In this document: positions 25,473 through 33,353 of the stretch, piece after piece
Layout: each line of letters opens with the position of its first letter
How positions within the stretch are numbered: the first letter of the stretch is position 1
DNA from: SZUA-448 sp964602475
GTDB lineage: Bacteria > Bacillota > Clostridia > Lachnospirales > Lachnospiraceae
Assembly: GCA_964602475.1 (NCBI GenBank)
Contig: CAZRRN010000025.1
Location: 1-44,592 of the forward strand
Reading direction: 5' to 3'
DNA: 44,592 nt
Program-made: the position numbers and the translations under genes
Notes under the pieces: model-generated
Told to the model about the DNA's origin: nothing
Database searches by the model: none
What the model saw: the letters and a program-made list of their open reading frames with translations, nothing else

Positions 25473-26921
25473 TCAATCGATCGAGCTTGGCAGCAGAATG
25501 CTGACCGTTGTACCTTCCTTAGCAATGCTGTTTATGGTTATTCCATACTGTTCTCCAAAGTTCAAGCGAATTCTTTCATTTACATTATATAGACCGTAGA
25601 CATCGGTTTCTTTCGCGGTACTATTACAAATTCCTTCACGTACCTGCAATAAACGTTCCTTTGTCATCCCGATTCCTGTATCTTTTACTACCAGCTGAAA
25701 ACAATTTTTCTGCATCAGATTTCCAAAGATCGTAATTATCCCGCTTCCCCGTTTGTTCTTTATTCCGTGATATAAAGCATTTTCAACAATCGGCTGAATT
25801 GTAATCTTTGGTATCCGGTAATCGAATAATTCGGGCGGAACATCAATCTCGTATTTTAAAATATCCTGATATCTAATCTGCTGAATTTCCAGATAGCTGC
25901 GCACATGCTGCAGCTCCTCTCTGATTGTAATTATATCTTTTCCCTGGTTTAATGATGTCCGAAAGAAATCAGAAAGGCTTTTCACCATATGCACCACCAG
26001 TTTTTGATCTCCTCCTTCTGTCAGCCAGATTATAGCATCCAGAGTATTATATAAAAAATGCGGATTGATCTGTGCCTGCAGCAGTTCAAACTCCGCTTTT
26101 CTAAGCCGGATCTGCTCACCGGTAACCTGTATAATTAGTTCATTGATTTTATCAATCATAGTGTTTAATGATTGACTTAATCCATCGATTTCCGCATCAC
26201 CATGAATATGCGTCCGTATTGACAGATTGCCTTTGGCAACCTGATCTGTAACCTCACTTAATTCACGAATTGGTTGTGTAATACTTCGTGGAATAGAGTA
26301 AGATAAAAATAAAATCAGAACTGCAATAACAAAGAAAGCTATTACAATCAGCTGTATTATTCGAATATAGAACTCCTGATATCCGATGCGAGCCTGTTGT
26401 ATATCACAGATCTCATAATATATATACTGAAAGATATTCTCACGAAGCAACGCCGTTACGATCTGAATATCATTTTCCCATATTTTAATATTTTCTTCGT
26501 ACCGATTGCCAAGCAGCAGATTTTCTTCAATCCGTTTTTTATATATGCTAAGATTATTTAAGTATTTTTTTGTACTTTCAAGCCTTGCAGTATTGTCCTT
26601 TGAATCTGTGAGATCTTCCAATTCTTCGACAATCCGCAATGCTTCGTTTAGAAGCTCCCCGAGCCTGGATTCCTTTGGAGTTTTATTCTCAACAATCAAT
26701 AGATATGTCTCATAGTCAAAATCATTCTTAAAATCAAGACTGAACCCACTCGCAACAGCAACGGAATTAATCATGTCATCATATCTTCTGGTTCCTTCCC
26801 ACAGATTGTAAAGGCAAAGTATGAACAAAGCCATGAGAGGAATTAATATCAGTAAATAAGAATACCGTATTTTCTTTTCCAGTGAAGCATGATTATAGAC
26901 ACGAATTAACCATTTTCTCAT
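25473..26921 (-). CDS. Sensor histidine kinase, YesM/LytS type
   Basis: The 482-residue kinase has TM1 near 20-41, an extracellular helical domain of about 145 residues, TM2 near 190-210, and a HAMP domain (SIPRSITQPIRELSEVTDQVAKGNL). The His_kinase region carries the phosphoacceptor in QINPHFLYNTLD (near residue 288), and the ATPase domain has the N box IVENALYHGI and a G box DTGIGM. This is the class that works with AraC-type response regulators in sugar utilisation. The ATG has GGAGG upstream and lies 16 bp after the regulator stop. Its ligand may be sugar-loaded lipoprotein, which is an inference from the neighbours. Confidence 0.92.
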   Translation of the reverse strand: MRKWLIRVYNHASLEKKIRYSYLLILIPLMALFILCLYNLWEGTRRYDDMINSVAVASGFSLDFKNDFDYETYLLIVENKTPKESRLGELLNEALRIVEELEDLTDSKDNTARLESTKKYLNNLSIYKKRIEENLLLGNRYEENIKIWENDIQIVTALLRENIFQYIYYEICDIQQARIGYQEFYIRIIQLIVIAFFVIAVLILFLSYSIPRSITQPIRELSEVTDQVAKGNLSIRTHIHGDAEIDGLSQSLNTMIDKINELIIQVTGEQIRLRKAEFELLQAQINPHFLYNTLDAIIWLTEGGDQKLVVHMVKSLSDFFRTSLNQGKDIITIREELQHVRSYLEIQQIRYQDILKYEIDVPPELFDYRIPKITIQPIVENALYHGIKNKRGSGIITIFGNLMQKNCFQLVVKDTGIGMTKERLLQVREGICNSTAKETDVYGLYNVNERIRLNFGEQYGITINSIAKEGTTVSILLPSSID

Positions 26922-26937
26922 ATATCCTCCCCATATC

Positions 26938-28539
26938 CTATTGCTCTTTTTCTCTATACTGAGTCGGTGTAATTCCTTGCGTCTTTTTGAATAAAAAAGA
27001 AAAGTAATGCGGATCTTTATATCCTACCTCCAGCCCTATTACATTCGCTCGCTTTCCCGTACAGCGAAGCATTTCCTTTGCGCGGTTCATCCGGTAATCG
27101 GTGACGTATTTTATCAGAGTCTGACCGGTTTCCTGGCTGAAAATCATGCTCAAATGATTTGGTGAAAAATTAACCTGCGCAGCCAGAAGATTCAGCGATA
27201 AGTCATCATCGGAATAATGCTTTTCAATATAACTTTTTACTTCATGAACTACTTTAGCATAACGGTTGCAGACAGCTCTATCCCTCAGATCAAGTACGGT
27301 ATCAATTATTTGAACAAGATACTGGTGAACCACATTCTTGCTCTTCAGTGTCTGAAGCACAGCCTCCGGTGGGATAATTTCTGTTTTGGGCAGATTTGTT
27401 TCGTCAAGAAATTCTGTTATGCTAAAAAAGGTGTCCATAACAATATATTGTCGAAAGATGGAAGAATCCATTGCCGTACTTCCAAGGCCTTTCAAAAATT
27501 CATCTACAAAATATCCGACTTCTCTTTTCGTCCCGAATTTCAAAAACTCTCGAATGCGGGTACGATCCAGCTGTTTTGTATCAATTTGACTTGTATTGAG
27601 CAGTTCCAAATCACTTTTTTCTGTTTCCGGATTTATATAATCCATTATCTGATTGCCATTTATAAGATACCTGTGTGCAAATGCATGACTGGCCTTTTCA
27701 AATGACTCCGGAAGGCTGCTCAAACGATCTACCGGTATTCCAATTCCCGCAAAATAACGAATCTCTGTAATAGTATCAAGTTTATTTCTTATCGCCTGCA
27801 GATAAAGCTTCTGCGTCATCAACAGCCTGTCTCTCGTATCTGCCTGAAATAACAATGCACTTCCCTCCGGTGTTCTGTCGAACAGCAGTACCGCTCCGGT
27901 ATCAGCCAGACTGCTGCTTTCCTTTATCGCCGTTAAGATTGTTCCGATTTCGTTTTCATAAACCTTCTTTGTCTGAATTTTTAACAATACAACGTTATAC
28001 CACATTGAGGTCAGACTTATGTTGATACGTTCTCCCAGTTCAATTATTTCTGGTACCGTCTTCTCTCCCGTAACCAGGTATTGAAACAATACTCTTTTCT
28101 CTGCCAAAAGATTCTCTTCTGTTTCTTTTTCATACTTTTCAAGAATCTCTTTTTCTTCACGCTGTTTTTGTATCCGTACCGAAACCGTTTCAATTACCGT
28201 TAGCAGTTCTTCTGCGCTGATTGGTTTCGACACATACTGCGCTACTCCGATTTTTATGGCTTCTTTTGCGTATTCAAATTCTGAATATCCCGATAAAATG
28301 ATAATTTCTGTATCAGGAAAATTCTTACGCACCAATCTGCTTAACGACAGTCCGTCCATAAAAGGCATCTTTATATCTGTAATGACAATATCCGGTTTTA
28401 ATGCCTGTATCATTGGGTAAGCCTGTTCTCCGTCACTTGCTTCTCCGCAAAATTCATATCCGTGCGACAGCCAGTCAATATTTTTTTTCATTCCTTCTCT
28501 TACAATAACTTCATCTTCTACCAGAAAAATTTTAAGCAT
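26938..28539 (-). CDS. Response regulator with AraC-type DNA-binding domain, YesN-like
   Basis: The protein has 533 residues. The receiver domain has acidic D9, phosphorylated D55 (IVITDIKMPFMDGL), S83 and K105 (YVSKPIS). A middle region of about 300 residues is typical of YesN proteins. The C-terminal AraC module has two helix-turn-helices (LSLNLLAAQVNFSPNHLSMI and ANVIGLEVGYKDPHYFSFLF). It is the first gene of the kinase/transport cluster. A minus-strand -10 TATAAT at 28605-28600 upstream lacks a good -35. The likely target is the ytfQ promoter between 25289 and 25472. Confidence 0.93.
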   Translation of the reverse strand: MLKIFLVEDEVIVREGMKKNIDWLSHGYEFCGEASDGEQAYPMIQALKPDIVITDIKMPFMDGLSLSRLVRKNFPDTEIIILSGYSEFEYAKEAIKIGVAQYVSKPISAEELLTVIETVSVRIQKQREEKEILEKYEKETEENLLAEKRVLFQYLVTGEKTVPEIIELGERINISLTSMWYNVVLLKIQTKKVYENEIGTILTAIKESSSLADTGAVLLFDRTPEGSALLFQADTRDRLLMTQKLYLQAIRNKLDTITEIRYFAGIGIPVDRLSSLPESFEKASHAFAHRYLINGNQIMDYINPETEKSDLELLNTSQIDTKQLDRTRIREFLKFGTKREVGYFVDEFLKGLGSTAMDSSIFRQYIVMDTFFSITEFLDETNLPKTEIIPPEAVLQTLKSKNVVHQYLVQIIDTVLDLRDRAVCNRYAKVVHEVKSYIEKHYSDDDLSLNLLAAQVNFSPNHLSMIFSQETGQTLIKYVTDYRMNRAKEMLRCTGKRANVIGLEVGYKDPHYFSFLFKKTQGITPTQYREKEQ

Positions 28540-28694
28540 TTAAGCTTTCCTCCGCAATAACAGGGCATCGATTATTCTGAATCATTTTCTTTTATATAAA
28601 TTATAACAAGGACTTATAAAAATAAAAAGTGTGACAACGATAACCGCAGTTCCAGGCTCCTTAAAAGTTGCGAAATAAATCTATAAAGAGCATC

Positions 28695-28723
28695 TTGACC
28701 GTTTTCCATGTAAAGAGTAATAT
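28695..28723 (+). promoter_or_regulatory. Sigma-A promoter of the LytTR two-component operon
   Basis: TTGACC (28695-28700), a 17-bp spacer and TAATAT (28718-28723) lie 62 bp before the regulator start. Confidence 0.65.
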
Positions 28724-28785
28724 AAAAACATCTGCATTTATGTACATATCCGCAATCATTATACTGATAAGGCTGGAGGGCTGGA

Positions 28786-29502
28786 ATGACAACATTGGTT
28801 CTTGAAGATAATAAAGAAAGCCGTAGGGCACTTTGCGAAATGCTGCGGCAGATTTCTGAAGAAATCATCGTAGAAGAAGCCGAAACCCGTCAGGAAGCAG
28901 AGACCATTCTGAATCAAGGCATTGAAATTAACCTGTTTTTACTGGACATTAATCTGAATATCCGGGATGACAACGATATTTCAGGTCTGGACTTTGCAAA
29001 AGAAATCCGGGAACGCCGGGAACATGCCTTTACCCCGATTGTATTCATTTCTTCCTATTCCAGTTTTGAAATAACCTCTTATCGCGAAGCACAGTGCTAC
29101 TCCTTCATCACAAAGCCTTTTCGAAAAAGTGAGGTGGAAAAAATCATCCGTAAGGTTCTCAACAACAGTGACGAGAAAGCCGAGAAAACAATTACAATCA
29201 AAAAAGAAGGAATCAATTACCGTCTGAAAACCAGCGACATTATTTCTGTTCAGGCAATCCTGCGGGGTGTATCAATCAGTCTTCGCAAGGAAGTTCTTCA
29301 GGTCAAGTACCTTACAATCCGCCAGATGTCCGAGGAGCTGTCCGGCTGTCCGGAGTTTATTCAATGCCATCGCAATTCAATCATTAACACGAACTATATA
29401 GAGAATATTGATATGGTTAACCGTATGATACATCTTACCGGAAAGGACGAGCCGGTTGAGATCGGAGTCACCTATAAACCCGAAATCAAAAAGCTCACGT
29501 AA
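28786..29502 (+). CDS. LytTR-family response regulator
   Basis: The protein has 238 residues. The receiver domain has D8 and phosphorylated D54 (LFLLDINLN), a serine in FISSYSSFE and the lysine in SFITKPF. The C-terminal LytTR DNA-binding domain (about 140-235) shows LKTSDIISVQAILRGVSI, FIQCHRNSIINTNYIENID and ends near VTYKPEIKKL; 'H..Y/R.N..YI..I' is the LytTR signature. The ATG has GGAGG upstream. Three bases separate it from the kinase gene, so the two are coupled. LytTR regulators of this type often control peptides, bacteriocins or competence. Confidence 0.92.
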   Translation: MTTLVLEDNKESRRALCEMLRQISEEIIVEEAETRQEAETILNQGIEINLFLLDINLNIRDDNDISGLDFAKEIRERREHAFTPIVFISSYSSFEITSYREAQCYSFITKPFRKSEVEKIIRKVLNNSDEKAEKTITIKKEGINYRLKTSDIISVQAILRGVSISLRKEVLQVKYLTIRQMSEELSGCPEFIQCHRNSIINTNYIENIDMVNRMIHLTGKDEPVEIGVTYKPEIKKLT

Positions 29503-29505
29503 ATT

Positions 29506-30387
29506 ATGTATAACAGCTGGTTATTTCGAGAAAATCGGTTTTACAAGTTATTGGGAATTTCATGTCTTGTCATCATTCCTCTGACTTTATTTGCCCGCCT
29601 CGGCGCCAATATGATCAGCTCCGAGCAGTGTATTTTTATTATCACCATCAGTATCTGTATACTAATGCTGCTCGCTGTACTGGCTCGAAGCTATGAGGTT
29701 TATCATAAGCAGGAGAGCGAACTGCAGCTATACAAGATGTATACAAAGCCTCTGGAGGAGCTGATCCGTGAGATTCGCGCCCGTCAGCACGAATTTGATA
29801 ATCATCTGAATGCCATCCTTAATATGCACCTTACCGTCGACAGCTATGACGAACTGGTTCGCTGTCAGTCCGACTATATATTCAGTGTCGTGGACGACAG
29901 AAAGAACAGCTATCTTCCACTGCTGAAAATCAGCGACAAGATTCTTGCCGGCTTTTTATATACCAAGCTTGTGTCTGTCAGCAAGGATGTTGAATTTACT
30001 CTTGAAATCGGAGAGAATAAGATTGTCTCAAATGCAGCTGAGAAGGATATCATTGAAGTAATCGGAACCTTGATTGACAATGCAGTCGATGCCAGTGACG
30101 AAGAGAACCGTAAAATTCATATTTACCTGTCATCGGTCGGCGCAGCCACAAAAGATACGTGTGATGATCATCTGATTTTTGAAATCATGAACGAGCATCC
30201 GGTTGTTCCCGTCAACCTGCTGACACGATTTTTCGAAAAGGGCTACTCTACCAAATCCATGAAAGGGAACCGTGGCTTCGGTCTTTATAATGCAAAGCGT
30301 ATCATCCGTGATTACAACGGACAGGTGATTGTCGAGAACAAGGAGAAGGAAGATCGGAACTATATTTATTTTCGAATTGAATTATAG
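29506..30387 (+). CDS. GHKL-domain sensor histidine kinase (AgrC-like catalytic part)
   Basis: The protein has 293 residues. Two membrane helices only (about 14-33 and 41-61) are followed by a coiled segment, the phosphoacceptor H95 in RARQHEFDNHLNAI, and a GHKL ATPase with LIDNAVDAS, FEKGYSTKS and GNRGFGLYNAK. The catalytic half resembles AgrC/FsrC, but the six- or seven-helix peptide-sensing domain of AgrC is missing, so it probably senses something else or relies on a partner. It ends just before a strong terminator. No AgrB or AgrD gene is seen nearby. Confidence 0.9.
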   Translation: MYNSWLFRENRFYKLLGISCLVIIPLTLFARLGANMISSEQCIFIITISICILMLLAVLARSYEVYHKQESELQLYKMYTKPLEELIREIRARQHEFDNHLNAILNMHLTVDSYDELVRCQSDYIFSVVDDRKNSYLPLLKISDKILAGFLYTKLVSVSKDVEFTLEIGENKIVSNAAEKDIIEVIGTLIDNAVDASDEENRKIHIYLSSVGAATKDTCDDHLIFEIMNEHPVVPVNLLTRFFEKGYSTKSMKGNRGFGLYNAKRIIRDYNGQVIVENKEKEDRNYIYFRIEL

Positions 30388-30388
30388 A

Positions 30389-30429
30389 AAGCAGGTGAAA
30401 TTGCACAATTTCACCTGCTTCTTTTTTCT
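30389..30429 (+). terminator. Intrinsic terminator after the GHKL kinase gene
   Basis: AAGCAGGTGAAATT and AATTTCACCTGCTT form a perfect 14-bp stem with a GCAC loop, followed by CTTTTTT. It starts two bases after the kinase stop codon. Confidence 0.93.
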
Positions 30430-30450
30430 ATAAATATTGTAAATATATGG

Positions 30451-30479
30451 TTGTCAAAGGTATGGATTCATGTTACGAT
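30451..30479 (+). promoter_or_regulatory. Putative promoter of the DUF5688-like gene
   Basis: TTGTCA (30451-30456), a 17-bp spacer and TACGAT (30474-30479) would start transcription near 30486. This argues against a start of translation at the TTG of 30451 and for the ATG at 30523. Confidence 0.5.
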
Positions 30480-30522
30480 TGCTTTAGGGACAAAAAGCAA
30501 TGCGCAGTCAGATATTAATGAT

Positions 30523-31527
30523 ATGGAAAATACAAAATTACTCACCTACGAAGAGTTTGTACAGGAAATACTCAAGAAACTCCAGAATCGTGTCGGCGAC
30601 CGGTATCAAATTCAGCATAAACAAATAATCCGAAACAATGCACTTGTCCTGGATGGTATCCTTCTGCAGCAGGCACAGGAACGCATTGTTCCAAGTATTT
30701 ATCTGAACGGATACTATGAGGATTATCTCTCCGGCCAATCCGCGGATCAGATCATCGATCTGCTGCTTAAGCTCTATCACGAACAAAAAGACAACTATTC
30801 ATCACTGGAAGATGAGATTTCTTTTGATTTTAAGACGGTTAAGGAGAGTATATATTTCAGATTGGTAAATTACGACATGAACCGTCGCCTTCTAAAGGAT
30901 GTTCCTCACCGGATTATCTGGGATCTTGCTGTAACCTATCACTGTATGGTTCATTCAGATGGCGATCACATCGGCAGCGTTCAGATTACCACAGAGCATT
31001 GCTCCCACTGGCAGATTAACGAGGCAGAGCTTATGACTCTTGCTGCCCGGAATACTCCGCGCCTGTTTCCCTCCGTATTCCGTCCGATGGGCGATATCAT
31101 GAGGGATATGATCGGCACAGAATTAAAGAACGCACAGGATTCCGGTGATCATGAGCAGGAACAGCTTCTATCCGACAATCTGGAAGAGCTGGACCGCGAG
31201 AATCTTCTGTCAAAGAGCGGGATGTATGTTCTTACTAATACCCGCGGAATAAACGGTGCAGCCTGTCTGCTGTATTCTGATAGTATCAGAACGCTGTCAG
31301 ACAAGCTGCAGGGGGATTTTTATATACTTCCAAGCAGTATCCATGAGTTAATAGTTATTCCTGATAACGTGAATCCTGAACGTGACCTGTGCCGTATGGT
31401 TAGTGATATTAACCAGACTCAGGTTCCAAAGGAAGATATCCTGTCTGATAATATATACCGTTACGATACTGCTTCCGGTCAGATCCGTCTGATTACATTT
31501 GAAGCCGGTTCTGCTGCCGGAGGATGA
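30523..31527 (+). CDS. DUF5688-like protein of unknown function
   Basis: From ATG 30523 the protein has 334 residues and begins MENTKLLTYEEFVQEILKKL, the usual opening of DUF5688 proteins of Lachnospiraceae (LTYEEF...I...L). It is soluble and contains NNALVLDGILLQQAQERIVPSIYLNGYYEDY, then FRLVNYDMNRRLLKDVPHRI, LSKSGMYVLTNTRGINGAAC and a C-terminal DFYILPSSIHELIVIPDN. That last motif is reminiscent of proteins carrying a conserved regulatory or effector fold, but no catalytic residues are evident. The ribosome binding site is weak. The family is abundant and multicopy in these genomes; its role is unknown to me. Confidence 0.75.
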   Translation: MENTKLLTYEEFVQEILKKLQNRVGDRYQIQHKQIIRNNALVLDGILLQQAQERIVPSIYLNGYYEDYLSGQSADQIIDLLLKLYHEQKDNYSSLEDEISFDFKTVKESIYFRLVNYDMNRRLLKDVPHRIIWDLAVTYHCMVHSDGDHIGSVQITTEHCSHWQINEAELMTLAARNTPRLFPSVFRPMGDIMRDMIGTELKNAQDSGDHEQEQLLSDNLEELDRENLLSKSGMYVLTNTRGINGAACLLYSDSIRTLSDKLQGDFYILPSSIHELIVIPDNVNPERDLCRMVSDINQTQVPKEDILSDNIYRYDTASGQIRLITFEAGSAAGG

Positions 31528-31541
31528 GGCAACGATTCACG

Positions 31542-31655
31542 TTTATTCATCATCGTTCCCGGTTGGGGCTGCAGAATAAACCTGTTATTCGTTATCATTC
31601 CCGGTTGGTGTTGCAGAATAAACCTGTTATTCGTTATCATTCTCCGGCTCCGGAG
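31542..31655. repeat. Imperfect 42-bp tandem repeat at the 3' end of a membrane protein gene
   Basis: The unit CCCGGTTGGTGTTGCAGAAT... then CCTGTTATTCGTTATCATT occurs at about 31558 and 31600, with a third, diverged copy running into the end of the minus-strand coding region. On the minus strand each unit encodes GNDNE-stop, so the repeat duplicates the stop-codon region of the gene. Confidence 0.8.
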
Positions 31656-32451
31656 TTACAGTCTCGCTTGGATTCAGATTATTATAAAGACCGGCCAGCG
31701 CTTCATCTGACGCAAGAGCATCAAAAAACCGCTGTTCTTCACTTTTGTATAATTCGCATACATCATCCTGCTCTCTCAGTTCATTGATATATGCATTCTC
31801 TTCATCCGTCAGAGCGTCCATATTAATCCGAAGGGTTCCGCTGCCATCCTCAGCATAAACCAGTGTCAGGAAGTCAAGTGTTGGTGCGGGAGTATTGATT
31901 GTAATAATCTCCGAATCAAAGCTGGCATATACAATATAAACGATTTTACCGATTCCTTTTTTAGTGTAGCAGTTAAAGTTTTTTAATGAAACAATAAAGC
32001 TGTATTTTTTCTGAACGATCTCCATATCTATCATACTTATATCAGATACAAGAGGAGTAAGTGCTTCCACGTCATCTCCGAGATTAGCTTGGTAATAATC
32101 TTCAATCAGCTCATTTACCTCCGTATATCCATTCTTTACCAACGGATTGGCCGGTGTTGGTGAGGGAGAAGGTGTCGGTGAAGGAGTACTGGTCGGCGTT
32201 ACCGTCGGCGAAGGAGTCAACGTCGGCGTTAAGGTTGCCGCAGGTGTGACCGTTTCGTCATCAGCGCTTCGCTCAGGAGGAATATGTTCTACTGCCGGAT
32301 TGGCGGTCTGTTCCGAAGAAAATACTGAAAAATCAGGTGTCCATGCAGAAAAAACAAGCATTCCGACCCCTGTAATACCAAGAAAAAGATAAAGCACAAG
32401 CATTGATGTTCTGGTGCTGAACCCTTTATGTAACCGTTTTTTGTTATTCAT
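31627..32451 (-). CDS. Membrane-anchored protein with P/T/S-rich linker, unknown function
   Basis: The protein has 274 residues. A cytoplasmic basic N-terminus (MNNKKRLHKGF) and one membrane helix (about 17-37) are followed by a low-complexity linker of Thr-Pro-Ser-Pro type (about 68-98) and an extracellular domain of about 150 residues (VNELIEDYYQANLGDDVEAL, GIGKIVYIVYASFDSEI and RINMDALTDEENAYI). The domain looks like the NTF2-like folds found after such anchors in Lachnospiraceae. The C-terminus ends EPENDNE, and its coding end is partly repeated downstream. ATG 32451 has GGGGAG ten bases upstream and a very good promoter. I do not recognise a function; a cell-envelope role is likely. Confidence 0.75.
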   Translation of the reverse strand: MNNKKRLHKGFSTRTSMLVLYLFLGITGVGMLVFSAWTPDFSVFSSEQTANPAVEHIPPERSADDETVTPAATLTPTLTPSPTVTPTSTPSPTPSPSPTPANPLVKNGYTEVNELIEDYYQANLGDDVEALTPLVSDISMIDMEIVQKKYSFIVSLKNFNCYTKKGIGKIVYIVYASFDSEIITINTPAPTLDFLTLVYAEDGSGTLRINMDALTDEENAYINELREQDDVCELYKSEEQRFFDALASDEALAGLYNNLNPSETVTPEPENDNE

Positions 32452-32532
32452 AATACAGCAGCTCCCCTTTAGCCTTCCATATACTACCTATGTAGCAGTG
32501 TTACGTCATTAGTTTCACCCAACCCCTTTCGT

Positions 32533-32561
32533 ATTTTATCAAATATTGAACAAAAAATCAA
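32533..32561 (-). promoter_or_regulatory. Promoter of the membrane-anchored protein gene
   Basis: Minus strand TTGATT (32561-32556), a 17-bp spacer and TAAAAT (32538-32533), about 80 bp before the start codon. The rest of 32452-32742 carries only a weaker plus-strand promoter for the small ORF (TATACT at 32662-32667). Confidence 0.7.
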
Positions 32562-32742
32562 TACGAAGCGTAGGAATCAGCGTAACATTTTTGTAACATA
32601 AATTTAACAAATGAACGAATGTTTTTTTGTCTGTAGACTTCTCATTTTCTTCAGACTGTGTTATACTATATCGGATGATATGACTTATTTGTAGAAGGCG
32701 GATAGGTCTGTCACTGGCAAATTGTATTGAGGATGGTATTCT

Positions 32743-32949
32743 ATGTATATTATAAAACTTGATCTGCAGGATATGGGGACACTTTATTTCACCGGACGTA
32801 AAAAAATGATTCAGGGCGAAGAACAGCCCGGATTATCTGCAGAGCTTGAAGAAGCTCTGATTCTTGATAGTGAAGAAGAGGCTTCTGATATGTGTCGAAA
32901 GCTGATTGAACTGTTCGAAATGGATTTTTACTACTCTTTTATTAAGTAA
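32743..32949 (+). CDS. Small protein of 68 residues, unknown
   Basis: This small acidic protein begins MYIIKLDLQDMGTLYFTGRK and ends MDFYYSFIK, with a Glu-rich middle (SAELEEALILDSEEEASDMC). The ATG has GAGG nine bases upstream, a -10 TATACT about 75 bp upstream, and a strong terminator 25 bp after the stop, so a real transcription unit is likely. The sequence could be a small beta-alpha unit. I do not recognise the family. Confidence 0.65.
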   Translation: MYIIKLDLQDMGTLYFTGRKKMIQGEEQPGLSAELEEALILDSEEEASDMCRKLIELFEMDFYYSFIK

Positions 32950-32974
32950 TCGGTTTCGTTGCCCAATCGAAAAT

Positions 32975-33025
32975 AAAAGCTATATATTCCGACAGAACCA
33001 GTCTTCGTGAATATATAGCTTTTTT
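32975..33025. terminator. Bidirectional terminator between the small ORF and tRNA-Arg
   Basis: AAAAGCTATATATTC (32975-32989) pairs with GAATATATAGCTTTT (33009-33023). T runs follow on both strands, so it can serve the plus-strand ORF and the minus-strand tRNA, whose 3' end is two bases away. Confidence 0.88.
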
Positions 33026-33026
33026 G

Positions 33027-33099
33027 TGCATCTGATAGGATTCGAACCTACGGCCTTTGGCTTCGGAAGCCACTGCGATATCCACTTCGCTACAGATGC
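33027..33099 (-). tRNA. tRNA-Arg (anticodon CCG)
   Basis: The tRNA is 73 nt on the minus strand. Acceptor arms GCATCTG and CAGATGC pair, with discriminator A. The D stem is GCGA/TCGC; the anticodon loop TTCCGAA gives CCG (reads CGG); the T arm contains GGTTCGAATCC. CCA is not encoded. Region 33100-33353 upstream holds no gene, only a weak promoter-like TTGCCA...TATGAA and the palindrome at 33294. Confidence 0.94.
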
Positions 33100-33293
33100 A
33101 GGTGTTACTCTTCAAATACCTTAAACGCTCGGATTGCTTGATTTCATACGGTTTTTAAAGGATTTGGCAATGTTGTCGGTAAAGCCTTTACAATCATTTC
33201 AAACCATATTACCACAGCCTAAAGCAGGAAAAGTCTGATAAACCGTGTAAAGCTTTCTCACCAAAAGATTATAGCAACTGCTGATTCATTTGT

Positions 33294-33313
33294 AAAGTGG
33301 TAATTACCACTTT
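33294..33313. repeat. Perfect 20-bp palindrome
   Basis: AAAGTGGTAATTACCACTTT is fully self-complementary with no loop and is followed by TT on the plus strand. It lies 40 bp after the zinc-ribbon gene on the minus strand. It could be a terminator stem (less likely without a loop) or a dimer-binding site. Confidence 0.7.
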
Positions 33314-33353
33314 TTACGAAGCGAAAACGGTGAGCCTGAAGCAACTGCGAATA

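Noticed and set aside
28614..28868. Minus-strand 84-codon frame that could be a signal peptide gene for the LytTR/GHKL system
   Set aside because: It starts inside the response regulator gene, has no ribosome binding site, and its sequence is a shadow of the other strand.
30451..30522. Extended N-terminus of the DUF5688-like protein from TTG 30451
   Set aside because: The first bases form a -35 box of a well-spaced promoter, and family homology begins at the ATG of 30523.
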